Below, piece after piece: positions 1-10,100 of a DNA stretch of 64,000 nucleotides (position 1 is the first letter of the stretch; every line of letters begins with the position of its first letter). Origin of the DNA: Mesorhizobium sp. B2-8-5 (lineage in GTDB: Bacteria; Pseudomonadota; Alphaproteobacteria; Rhizobiales; Rhizobiaceae). Position numbers and translations under genes: made by a program. The notes under the pieces are model-generated. The model ran no database searches. It saw nothing but the letters and a program-made list of their open reading frames with translations, and was not told the origin of the DNA. The stretch covers positions 1,707,501 through 1,771,500 of the forward strand of contig NZ_CP083951.1 in NCBI RefSeq assembly GCF_006440675.2, in the 5' to 3' direction.

Positions 1-2206
<2,206 letters not shown>

Positions 2207-2292
2207 CTCATTACTTATATCCATCAAGGCGCAATCCGAAGGATTGTCGCCGGCACAGAAAACAGCTTCTCGATTTGAACGTGCGTTTTGCC

Positions 2293-2410
2293 GACCTGGT
2301 GGTTATGGCGGAGCGGCTGCACCCGATCCCATTCCGAACTCGGCCGTGAAACGCTCCAGCGCTGATGGTACTTCGTCTCAAGACGCGGGAGAGTAGGTCG
2401 CTGCCAGGTC
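2293..2410 (+). rRNA. rrf: 5S ribosomal RNA
   Basis: A 118-nt segment starts GACCTGGTGGTTATGGCGG and ends CGCTGCCAGGTC. The two ends pair (GACCTGG with CCAGGTC) to form helix I. The internal signature CACCCGATCCCATTCCGAAC is typical of 5S rRNA. It follows 23S directly, in operon order. The ends are inferred from the helix and may be off by one or two bases. Confidence 0.97.
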
Positions 2411-2505
2411 TGCCAAGCGCACGTTCAGCTCACATCCGGGCCAAACAGAGCCGGATCGAGACAAATCTTCTCCCTACGATATTTAGGCCCGCCAAACGGG
2501 ATCAT

Positions 2506-2530
2506 GGGCCGCGCAAGCGGCCCTTTCATT
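2506..2530 (+). terminator. rho-independent terminator after the 5S gene
   Basis: A perfect 7-bp stem, GGGCCGC and GCGGCCC, closes a GCAA tetraloop and is followed by TTTCATT. It lies about 95 nt after the 5S gene and before tRNA-fMet. It may end most rrn transcription or only attenuate it, since the tRNA follows within 100 nt. Confidence 0.7.
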
Positions 2531-2573
2531 TGGTGGTCTCTTGATTCCGGTAAGTTAAACCTTACCTCAAGGA

Positions 2574-2618
2574 CGCAAGCAAACGCTTGCTCGTAATCGC
2601 AAGCAAACGCTTGCTCGT
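2574..2618. repeat. two tandem 21-bp palindromic units, period 24 bp
   Basis: The unit CGCAAGCAAACGCTTGCTCGT occurs at 2574-2594 and, identical, at 2598-2618. Each unit contains the inverted pair GCAAGC and GCTTGC. The array ends six bases before the tRNA-fMet gene. It could be an RNA processing or antitermination structure, or a protein-binding array; the sequence does not decide. Confidence 0.85.
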
Positions 2619-2624
2619 GGTTGA

Positions 2625-2682
<58 letters not shown>

Positions 2683-2701
<19 letters not shown>

Positions 2702-2740
2702 AACTCAAAACGGCCCGCTCAACGCGGGCCGTTTTGCGTT
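2683..2740 (+). repeat. tRNA-fMet 3' end plus terminator, copy A (att-like direct repeat)
   Basis: These 58 bases cover the last 19 nt of tRNA-fMet and the full downstream hairpin. They recur at 19842-19899 with one mismatch (T2688 against A19847); 52 consecutive bases from 2689 to 2740 are identical. The tRNA here is intact, so this would be the tRNA-restoring end of an island. What is seen is the duplication; the att interpretation is inference. Confidence 0.85.
2707..2735 (+). terminator. terminator after tRNA-fMet
   Basis: Arms AAAACGGCCCGC (2707-2718) and GCGGGCCGTTTT (2724-2735) pair perfectly over 12 bp with a 5-nt loop, giving a T-tract on the plus strand and an A-tract upstream. It can terminate in both directions. 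Confidence 0.9.
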
Positions 2741-3099
2741 GGACTGGCACGTAGTCACCGATTCGGCACTCGTTGTGAGGCACATTCCTGCTTGCCGCTG
2801 ACAAACGAGGTATTTGCGCGCTGTTGTCATCGAGCGCTGGATCTGTCCCGGCTGTAAGTAAGCGATAACGCCAACGTACTTTCCTGCCGGTGCCAAGACA
2901 CCGAAATGCCATTTACTAGCCCTCAACCAACGACTTCGATGTCGACGGCGAATGCCTCGCCTTTGTGAGTTCTGTGGCGTCGTGATCCGTCAAGAGTTGA
3001 CAAGAATCCTCGTCTGGCTGTCCCAAAGCATCGGGCAAGCGTAGCCGATCAGCGATCATCGGCGTACCGTCACACGATCAAATTGTCGCCGCTCATTTT
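2741..3099. other. no supported gene between tRNA-fMet and sapC-like gene
   Basis: I see no credible coding sequence on either strand. The minus-strand open frame that runs into the tRNA ends in the residues GTGFEPVTFRL, a well-known artefact of reading antisense through tRNA 3' ends. If the block to the right is an island, this would be its left margin and the place where a lost integrase would be expected. Confidence 0.6.
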
Positions 3100-3900
3100 C
3101 TAAGCCCGCTTGCGCATCGACGCCTGGTGGACCAGCGACGACCAGCTGTTGGAGGAGGCGAGGTGGCAATAGATCATCGCCAGCGCGCCGGATCTGCGGA
3201 GGTCGAGGAAAGCCTCGTCGCCAAGCTTGTTCAGCGCAACCTCGTCGATGATTTGGAAATCGGTGAGATTCAGGGTCTCGCCGCCTTCCAGCGTCACCTT
3301 GCTCTGCCGCGCCGCGAACAGGCCGTGCGCGTCGATCTTCTCGACCATGGCGCGGGTGGCGTTGAAATCGTTCTGGAACTGGCTGCAAAAGGCGAGCGCC
3401 TGCTTGGTCGCTTCGGTCGGCTCGGTGCCGTTGAAGAACAAAGCGAGCTTGCCGCCATCGTCTCGGAAGGGAGCGGCGAGTTGATCGACGACGCGGTCGC
3501 TGGCTCGGTCGATGCAGACTGTCAGCCGGCCCGTTGTCGCCGACTCATCCGCCAGGATGAAGGGATAGCGCCGCACATAGGCCGGGATGTAGTGGGGTTC
3601 GGTCCAGCGGCCGTCGTGATCGACGAACAGGTTCTCGTTCTGGCGCAGGCCAGTGATGATCACCGGCGCCTTGGCCGGGCCTATGAAGACGATCGGATAG
3701 GAGCGCATGGCGCCCGGCATTTCTGAGGCCGCCACGGGGATGGAATGCGCCGCGCGGGCAAAGCCGAAATCGGCGCGCGCGATCAGCCCGAGCGAGCCAT
3801 GGCGTATCGGGTTGAGCGCTTCGGGATTGCTATAAAACAGCGGCAGCGCATTGCCGGAGCCGGCTAGCGCCGGCGCCTTCTCGGTCTTCGCTTCAGCCAT
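3100..3900 (-). CDS. SapC-family protein
   Basis: The 266-aa product matches the SapC family (Pfam SapC, named after a Campylobacter S-layer gene cluster). Its recognisable course is PLFYSNPEALNP..., an early SIPV segment, YPIVFIG, the Y-IPAYVRRYPFIL core at about residue 110, and a C-terminal LTDFQIIDE-ALNKL stretch. The molecular function of this family is not established; members are often next to surface or tail-collar genes. No signal peptide is evident. I chose the ATG at 3900 because GGAGGAGG lies seven bases upstream; an in-frame ATG at 3924 overlaps no ribosome site. It is divergent from the DUF6916 gene, with a 154-bp shared upstream region. Confidence 0.85.
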   Translation of the reverse strand: MAEAKTEKAPALAGSGNALPLFYSNPEALNPIRHGSLGLIARADFGFARAAHSIPVAASEMPGAMRSYPIVFIGPAKAPVIITGLRQNENLFVDHDGRWTEPHYIPAYVRRYPFILADESATTGRLTVCIDRASDRVVDQLAAPFRDDGGKLALFFNGTEPTEATKQALAFCSQFQNDFNATRAMVEKIDAHGLFAARQSKVTLEGGETLNLTDFQIIDEVALNKLGDEAFLDLRRSGALAMIYCHLASSNSWSSLVHQASMRKRA

Positions 3901-4054
3901 GTTCAGCCTCCTCCAAAAAGCCATGCAATAGCGCAGCTATAAAGGGTTTAGGCCAGCACAAGGGCTGGCGCAACGGCTTCCCGGCACGCTATGAACAGCA
4001 TGGCGCGGACCGCCGGTATTGGCGGCAACCGGTAGTGATTGAAGGTGGACGGGA

Positions 4055-4330
4055 ATGGCATCGGCTACGCAATTCGAGCAGGCGGTCGGGCAGACATTCG
4101 TCGTCGAGGCAGGCGGGCAGATGGTCGCGCTGGAGCTCGCTTCAGTAAAACGCGTCGCCAACAGTCCGCGCGCCGGCGGCGGCTTCTCGGCGCTGTTCAA
4201 AGGGCCGCGCGAAATGCTTTTGCCCCAGGCGACCTATCGCTTTGTCGGCAGCGAGATCACGCATGACATCTTCATCGTGCCCATCTCCGGCGACCAGGCG
4301 GGCTATATCTACGAAGCGGTCTTCAACTGA
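4055..4330 (+). CDS. DUF6916-family small protein
   Basis: This 91-aa protein begins ASATQFEQAVGQTF and contains VALELASV, FSALFKGP, LLPQATYRF and a C-terminal GYIYEAVFN. I recognise this as the DUF6916 type, small proteins of unknown function often found beside tail-collar (microcystin-dependent-like) proteins. No signal peptide, membrane span or catalytic motif is visible. The predicted fold is probably mostly beta. It is followed after 12 bp by the 2OG-Fe(II) oxygenase gene and is probably co-transcribed with it. Family assignment is from memory of the motif, so moderately sure. Confidence 0.75.
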   Translation: MASATQFEQAVGQTFVVEAGGQMVALELASVKRVANSPRAGGGFSALFKGPREMLLPQATYRFVGSEITHDIFIVPISGDQAGYIYEAVFN

Positions 4331-4342
4331 GATCGGCCGGGC

Positions 4343-4921
4343 GTGGTCGACTATGTCACAATCCCCAAAGTGCTGGACAAAGCGACCTGTCGCGCGTTGT
4401 GCTCGGAAATTCGCGCAGCCACCGGCGAGGCTGCCGGCCTGCTCGGCCGTTCCGATCAGAAGCCGCAATGGTCGCAGGTGCGTCGGACCAGACGTGCCGA
4501 AGTTTCGCTTGCCGCGCAGGCGCTGATAGAGCGTCTGCTGGAGCAGCAAAAAACGGTGCTCGAACGGCATTTCGCAATCGCGCTGGGCGCGTTTGAGAAA
4601 CCGCAGTTCCTCCACTACCAAGAGGGCGATTTCTTCGTGCCGCACCAGGACGGCAACACGCCGATCATTCGCGACGAGTCGCGCTTCCGGAAGATTTCGA
4701 TGGTGATCTTTCTTAACGGCCAGTCCGACGAGCCTTCGCCGGAGGACTATTCCGGCGGTTCGCTGGTCCTGCACGGACCTTACAGCGGTCCGGAGCTGCG
4801 CGTCGCGATGCTGGCATTGCCGGGGTCGGTGGTCGCGTTTCGCTCGGAAACGACGCACGAAGTGACGCCGGTTACGCGCAACGAACGCTTCACCATCGTC
4901 TCCTGGTATCGCGGTGCGTGA
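4343..4921 (+). CDS. 2-oxoglutarate/Fe(II)-dependent oxygenase, prolyl-4-hydroxylase-like
   Basis: The 192-aa protein has a complete double-stranded beta-helix active site. The metal ligands are His101 and Asp103 in VPHQDGN and His172 in TTHEV; Arg182 in NERFT is placed to bind 2-oxoglutarate. SGGSLVLHG and LPGSVVAF are typical P4Hc-domain strands. Such enzymes hydroxylate proline or other side chains of proteins or peptides using O2 and 2-oxoglutarate. The gene starts with GTG, 12 bp after the DUF6916 stop, and faces the GNAT gene tail to tail. The substrate is unknown. That it modifies the neighbouring tail-collar or beta-helix proteins is only a hypothesis from location. Confidence 0.9.
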   Translation: MVDYVTIPKVLDKATCRALCSEIRAATGEAAGLLGRSDQKPQWSQVRRTRRAEVSLAAQALIERLLEQQKTVLERHFAIALGAFEKPQFLHYQEGDFFVPHQDGNTPIIRDESRFRKISMVIFLNGQSDEPSPEDYSGGSLVLHGPYSGPELRVAMLALPGSVVAFRSETTHEVTPVTRNERFTIVSWYRGA

Positions 4922-4933
4922 TGGTTGCGGCGC

Positions 4934-5452
4934 TCACGGGGCCGGACGCAGCATCAGGTCGTAAACACCCTTGTCTTCGGCCACGGTGAAGCCCAGCCGC
5001 AGGTAGAGCCGCATGGCCGGGTTGTGCTTCTCGACATGGATCGAGACCGCTTTGCCGATGGCTGCGGCTTCGTCGATGAGATCGCTGAGCAAGGCCGAGC
5101 CGAAGCCCTTGCCGCGAAACGCCGGCAGGAAGGCGATGTCGATGATGCGGTGCTCGCCTGGCCAGCGCTCGATATAGAGCCGTCCGATATCGCTGCCGGC
5201 ACGCGTGACCACCAACCAGTCGGCATCGGGGTAGTATTTGCGGTAATGCGCGTGCTGCGCCTGGAACTGCATGTCGAGGAACGCGGCCTTCTGCGCCTCG
5301 GCCCAGGATGTCACGGCCAGCTCTTCGAGGCGGGTCGAGGCATAGAGGTGCAACAGAAACGGCAGATCGGCATCCGTTGACCCGCGGAATGTGAGCCCAG
5401 CACCCGCCGCGCGCATCCAGCCGGCCGCCCCGCGAAAATGGTTCATCGGCAA
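4934..5452 (-). CDS. GNAT-family N-acetyltransferase
   Basis: The 172-aa protein has GNAT motif A, IAFLPAFRGKGFGSALL, at about residues 106-122, with the RGKGFG acetyl-CoA pyrophosphate loop. Motif B, VEKHNPAMRLYLRLGF, follows at about 140-155. It transfers an acetyl group from acetyl-CoA to an amine; the acceptor cannot be read from sequence. It is the last gene of the minus-strand set that includes the three tail-collar genes and begins two bases before the stop of the first of them, so it is probably translated from the same message. Confidence 0.88.
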   Translation of the reverse strand: MPMNHFRGAAGWMRAAGAGLTFRGSTDADLPFLLHLYASTRLEELAVTSWAEAQKAAFLDMQFQAQHAHYRKYYPDADWLVVTRAGSDIGRLYIERWPGEHRIIDIAFLPAFRGKGFGSALLSDLIDEAAAIGKAVSIHVEKHNPAMRLYLRLGFTVAEDKGVYDLMLRPAP

Positions 5453-5453
5453 A

Positions 5454-5975
5454 TCAGGGGCGTGGTGGGAAGACGCCCTGAAGCGCGATGCAGAAATAGC
5501 AGGTGAGATAGGGTTGCATGTTGTTGTGCGGCTGGTCGCCGCCGACCGGTCGCACCGCCTGATCGTTGAGCGGCGTCAACGTGGCTGTCGCCGAGTAAGA
5601 TTGCCCTGGATTGGTGCGCGCATAGGATCGTGTCGCACTTGGAGCCGCCAGATTGGCTGGGTTGATATTCCCCATCAGCGTGTGCCCGTGCTGCGGCATC
5701 TCCGATATCAGCAACTGCACCGTCTCCGATCCGCCCTGCTCACCGAGATCGTGCAGCGACAGCCCCGGTCCCTGCCCCGGATGCATCGGCGCGCGGCCCT
5801 GCAAATCGGGCAAGCCAAAGTTGGACTTGCCATTGCCGCCATAGGTCGTACCGAGCAATGAGAACAGCGCAGTGTTCTGCGATATTGGCAGCAGTTGACC
5901 GTCGCACCATGCCCAGCCCTTGGGCGCGAAGTTGAACGGAAAGATGCGGATTTCGGCGACGAACGGATCGGCCAT
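5454..5975 (-). CDS. phage tail-collar domain protein 3 of tandem triplet
   Basis: The 173-aa protein begins ADPFVAEIRIFPFNFAPKGW and has the collar signature GWAWCDGQLLPI, FSLLGTTYGG, FGLPDLQGRAPMHPG in the first 80 residues. It ends in HNNMQPYLTCYFCIALQGVFP. This is the Pfam tail-collar type, also called microcystin-dependent-protein-like; the domain occurs in phage T4 short tail fibres. The internal ATG at 5975 has AAGAGGA eight bases upstream. Longer open frame upstream of it runs over the preceding collar gene and is not coding. There is no signal peptide. Ten bases separate it from the preceding collar gene. Confidence 0.9.
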   Translation of the reverse strand: MADPFVAEIRIFPFNFAPKGWAWCDGQLLPISQNTALFSLLGTTYGGNGKSNFGLPDLQGRAPMHPGQGPGLSLHDLGEQGGSETVQLLISEMPQHGHTLMGNINPANLAAPSATRSYARTNPGQSYSATATLTPLNDQAVRPVGGDQPHNNMQPYLTCYFCIALQGVFPPRP

Positions 5976-5985
5976 GACGTCCTCT

Positions 5986-6489
5986 TCAAGTCGGCGACGG
6001 GAAGATACCGAACAGCGAGATGATGAAATTGATGCAAAGATACGGCTGGAAGTTGGTATGCGGCAGACCGCCGCCGGTCTGCCCGGCGGTCTGCGGGGAC
6101 ATCGGCGTCGTCGCCGGCGCTTCACGGTAGATCTGCGAGGCGCCAACCTGCCCGGTCACATTGCCGGTGGGCGTATTCGCCGCTGCGTTGTTCAACGAGG
6201 CGACAAACGGGTGCGTGTGTGAGGGGATCTGTTGGGTCGTCAGCGTGACTTCCTCCACGCCCCCGGTCTCGGCAAGGATGAAACTGTCGCCCTGATGCAG
6301 CGGCAGCCGGCCCCTCAGGTCGGGCAATGCGAAGGTGCTCTCGCCGTCGCCGCCATAAGTGGTGCCGATCAGGTTGAACAGGGTTTCATACTCCGAGATC
6401 GGCAAGAGCTGTCCTTCGCAGAACATCCAGCCGGCAGGATTGAAATTGCCGGCAAACATTCTCACTTCGCCAACATAGGGTTGTGCCAT
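5986..6489 (-). CDS. phage tail-collar domain protein 2 of tandem triplet
   Basis: The 167-aa protein repeats the same plan as its neighbours: AQPYVGEVRMFAGNF, then GWMFCEGQLLPI, FNLIGTTYGGDG, FALPDLRGRLPLHQG, a middle variable part, and HTNFQPYLCINFIISLFGIFP at the end. Residues 95-140 (after QQIPSHTHPF) differ most among the three copies and may be the exposed tip. The start ATG at 6489 has a GAGG motif ten bases upstream. The gene lies 12 bp after the first collar gene, so the triplet is one transcription unit. Confidence 0.9.
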   Translation of the reverse strand: MAQPYVGEVRMFAGNFNPAGWMFCEGQLLPISEYETLFNLIGTTYGGDGESTFALPDLRGRLPLHQGDSFILAETGGVEEVTLTTQQIPSHTHPFVASLNNAAANTPTGNVTGQVGASQIYREAPATTPMSPQTAGQTGGGLPHTNFQPYLCINFIISLFGIFPSPT

Positions 6490-6501
6490 AATTGCGTTTC
6501 C

Positions 6502-7002
6502 TCAGGTCGGCGACGGGAAAATGCCCTGCAGGGCGATGCAGAAGCTCAGTGTCAGGAACGGCTGCATATTGATATGCGCCTGGCTGCCGCCGACCAGGGC
6601 CAGCGTACCGGGGTCCATCGTCGTAGTCGGGTTCGCTGGCGGCGTATAGACGTTGGCGACCGTTGCCAGCAGGTTGCCGGCGGGAGCCGGCACATCGGCA
6701 TTGGCCGTGGTGGCCATCTCGGCATGGCTATGGACCGGCAGTTCCGAGATCGAAAGCGTGTGCGCCTGCTCGCCGCCCCGTTCGCCCAGCACATGACTGC
6801 CGCCGACATGGATGGGGACGCGCCCGCGATAGTCGGGCAGGGCGAAATTCACCCGGCCGTCGCCGCCGAAAGTGGTGCCCAGCAATGAGAACAGCGGCTG
6901 GTTCTGGTTGATCGGGAGCAATTGCCCATTGCACAGCGCCCAGCCTTTCGGAGGGAAGGCAAAAGACATGATTCTGATTTCGGAAAGAAATGGTTCCGCC
7001 AT
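6502..7002 (-). CDS. phage tail-collar domain protein 1 of tandem triplet
   Basis: The 166-aa protein from the ATG at 7002 begins AEPFLSEIRIMSFAFPPKGW and has GWALCNGQLLPI, FSLLGTTFGGDG, FALPDYRGRVPIH and the closing HINMQPFLTLSFCIALQGIFP. The open frame extends eight codons further, to 7026, but AAGGA lies eight bases before the ATG at 7002, which I prefer. It is the promoter-proximal gene of the triplet. About 155 bp separate it from the end of the giant beta-helix gene, including an inverted repeat, so it probably has its own promoter. Confidence 0.9.
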   Translation of the reverse strand: MAEPFLSEIRIMSFAFPPKGWALCNGQLLPINQNQPLFSLLGTTFGGDGRVNFALPDYRGRVPIHVGGSHVLGERGGEQAHTLSISELPVHSHAEMATTANADVPAPAGNLLATVANVYTPPANPTTTMDPGTLALVGGSQAHINMQPFLTLSFCIALQGIFPSPT

Positions 7003-7047
7003 CGCACCCATCCTTGCTGTAAGCATACATTAGCGCAATGCGATTAC

Positions 7048-7075
7048 ATTACACAACGGCAATAATGCGTGTAAT
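7048..7075. promoter_or_regulatory. inverted repeat upstream of tail-collar triplet
   Basis: ATTACAC (7048-7054) and GTGTAAT (7069-7075) form a perfect 7-bp inverted repeat with a 14-nt spacer. It lies in an AT-rich stretch (about 7021-7115) 46 to 73 bp before the first collar start codon. It is a plausible operator or part of the promoter; no regulator gene is adjacent to name as the binder. Confidence 0.45.
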
Positions 7076-7157
7076 CAAAAAATCTTTTAACTTCACTTTT
7101 ACTAAAGTTACGCCCAGCGGCGAAAATGCCACCACCAAGGCACATGCAAGGCAAGAC

Positions 7158-10100
7158 TTAGGGCGCCACTACCGGCGGAAGCGTCGGCAAGCTGTTGACG
7201 AAGGTGATGGTCCCGCTGCCACCCGTCGTATCGACCGTTTGCACGCCGGTGTTGTCATCCTGGATGACGCCGAGCGCCGTGCTCTGGCCCGAACCATTCC
7301 GCGACAGGTTGAGGTGCGTGCTGGCGTTGAAATTGCTCAACGAAACATCGACCGCATAGTTGGGTGAATGGGTCAGCGTGTTCTTGCTGCCCGCGCCGCC
7401 GGTGCCCGAACCGATGACGACATTGGTCGTGCTGGTGTCGGTGGCTGTGGCGCCATTGTCGACCAGCAGCGCGGCAAACGGGAATGAGCTCGTTGGCGAC
7501 GTCACGCTGTTGCCGTAGATCGTGGCATTCAACGTGGCGCTGCCATCGTTGTTCTGGAGATGGATGCCGTTGTTGCCGACGCCGGTGATGGTGTTGTTTT
7601 GGATCAGGGTCGTCATCGTGCCAGCGCCGGCCACGCGCACGAAAATGCCATCCGAATTGGAGTTCACCTTGGCCGGGCCGATCTGGTTGCTGGCGATCGT
7701 GCCGGCCATGGTGCCGTTGTCCTGACCCTTGGCGACGAAGATGCCGACGGTATCGAAGGCATTGGCGCCACCGTCGGTCAGAACGTTGTGCGAGATATCG
7801 AAGGTGGTCGTCGCAGCGGAGGCAAGGCCGCCCGAGCCGCTGCGGATATCGACCGCCGTGCCGCCGCCGGGGATGATCGCCTGGCCGTTGTGGAACGTGT
7901 TGCTGCGCACCACGGCATCCATGGTGGAATTGTTGTTGGCAAGGAACGCGATGAAGTCGGCGCGCGTGCCGGCGAAGGTGCTGTTGGTCAGCGTGTAGTT
8001 GGCGGTCGCGCTGTTGTAGACCTGTCCGCGAACATTGTCGTTGCCTCCCGTCGCATCGATCAGGCCGAACTGGATGTTGTCCATGGTCAGCCGGGTCAGC
8101 GTGCCGCTGGTGTTGTAGAGGTCGACGTTCTGGTTGTAGCCGCCCGATATGCTGGAGTTGGTGATCGAAGAGGTGCCGAGCAGGTTGTCGAAGCGGATCG
8201 AGCCTTCTTCGCGGTCGCCGGCATTGTTGTTGCCGTTGACGCCGTTGATGGTCATGCCGGTCATCGTGAAGTTGGTGACGGTGTTGCCGTAGACGGCGAA
8301 GTTCGAGAAGTCGTTCAGCTGCATGTTGGCGAACGATACTCCGGAGGTATTCCTCAGGAAGATGCCGGTGCCGGCACTTCCGCTCACGGTCTGACCGCCG
8401 GCGTCTGTGCCGGTCAGGATATCGGCGCCGGTCTTGCTGGAAATCGTGCCGCCCGAGCCGGCCGAGCCGGTGCCGGTTACGGTCAGCCCGCCGCTAGAGC
8501 CGGTGCCGTCGAGCACGATGCCGGCGGCGGTGCCGCCGCTCGAGGAGATGCTCTGGAACTTCAGGCCGGAGGCGCCAATCGTCGTGCTGACGACATTGAG
8601 CGCGGTCGCCTGGCCCGAATTGATGGTGCTGCCGGAGGCGGTCGCGCTGACCGTGCCGCCGCCGGTCGCGTTGAAGCCGATCGAGTTGCTGCTCGAGGTG
8701 TCGATGGTCAGGGCGCCGGTGAAGCTGATGGTCGAGCCGGTGTTGGCGTTGAGGAAAATGCCGTCGCTCGAGCCGGTCGAGGAAACCGCGCCGCTGAGTG
8801 TCACCGTGCCGCCAGTGCGGTTCTGGATATCGATCGTGCGGCCGTCGCTGGTCTTGGTGATCGAGCCGCCATAGGTGACGGCTGCCGTGCCGCCGGAGCC
8901 CAGGAAGGCGACGCCCGACGCGCCGGTCAGCGAACCGGTGCCCAGGTTCACCGTGCCGGTGACATTGGTAAGCGCGACGTTGTTGGTGCCGCCGCCGGAG
9001 GTGGTCGAGGTGAAATTGATGCCGGCCGCGATGCCGTTGAGGTTGACCGCTTGGGCGGCAGTCGTGCTGATCGAGCCGGTGGTGACATTGACCGTGCCGC
9101 CGTTGGTCGCCGTAAAGGCCGTGTTGGCGCTGCCCGTCGTGAGGGCGAGGTTGGCGAAACCGACGGTCGAGGCCAGGCCGCCATTGTTGATCGACACACC
9201 TGTGCCCGCGGCGTTGAAATTGACCGCGCCGCTGAAGTTGACCGTGTTTGCTCCGGTCGCGCCGGAGATGGCGATGCCACTGCCGCCAATGGTGGACGTA
9301 ACCGTGCCGGCAAAGCCGAAGCTGCCGCCGGTGCGGTTGGTGATGCTGACGGCTGTGCCGGCGACGTTGGCGATCGAGCTCGCGCTGTCGAAGGTGAAGG
9401 CCGCACTGCCACCGACGACGGACAGGCCGCTTCCAGCCGTTGTGTCGACATTGGTGCCTGTGACCGTTCCAGACGCAGCGCCGAATTTGATGGCTGTCCC
9501 GGCCGACGCCGAGATGAGGGAGAGATTGGTCAGCGTCGTCGTGCCCGTGGCGCCGGTGCCGAAGTCGATGTTGGCGGCCGTGACGTTCCTGATCGTCATG
9601 TTGCTGATCGTGGCGTTCGCCGTGCCGGAGCCGCTGATGCCGATCGCGGCATTGGCGCCTGTGCCGTCGTTGCCATTTATCGTAAAGCCGTCGATGATGT
9701 TGCCGTTGCCGGCCAGGGTGACGATGCTGCTGCCATCCGCGCTCGTCAGCGTCGCCGCGCCGTTTGGCGTCTGGTCTACGATCGAGATGTTGTTGCTGGC
9801 CAGCTGGATCGTCGACGGCACCGTCAGCGCCAGATCGATGTTGCCGTTGCCGAAGCCGCGCACTTGTTCGCTGGTTGCGAGCGCCAGCGTGTCGTTGCCG
9901 TTGCTGCCCGCCGCCGTTATAACGCCGCCGTCATTGACCAGCACGATGATGTCGGTTGAAACCGCCGCCGCTTCCGCCGTGGTCAGCGTCGCGAGATTGT
10001 TCTGGTCCTTGCCGCTGCCGTCGCCCGTGGCGCTGGCGCCGACGAAGTAGATCCTGCCGACGCCGAAGCCGAGGCCGGGGCTGGCCGCGAAGTTGACATC

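Noticed and set aside
2574..2618. CRISPR-like array
   Set aside because: There are only two units with a 3-bp gap and no cas genes; spacers of normal size are absent.
5454..7002. Prophage or tailocin
   Set aside because: Only collar-domain proteins are present; no sheath, tube, baseplate, tape measure, lysis, portal or terminase genes occur in the window.
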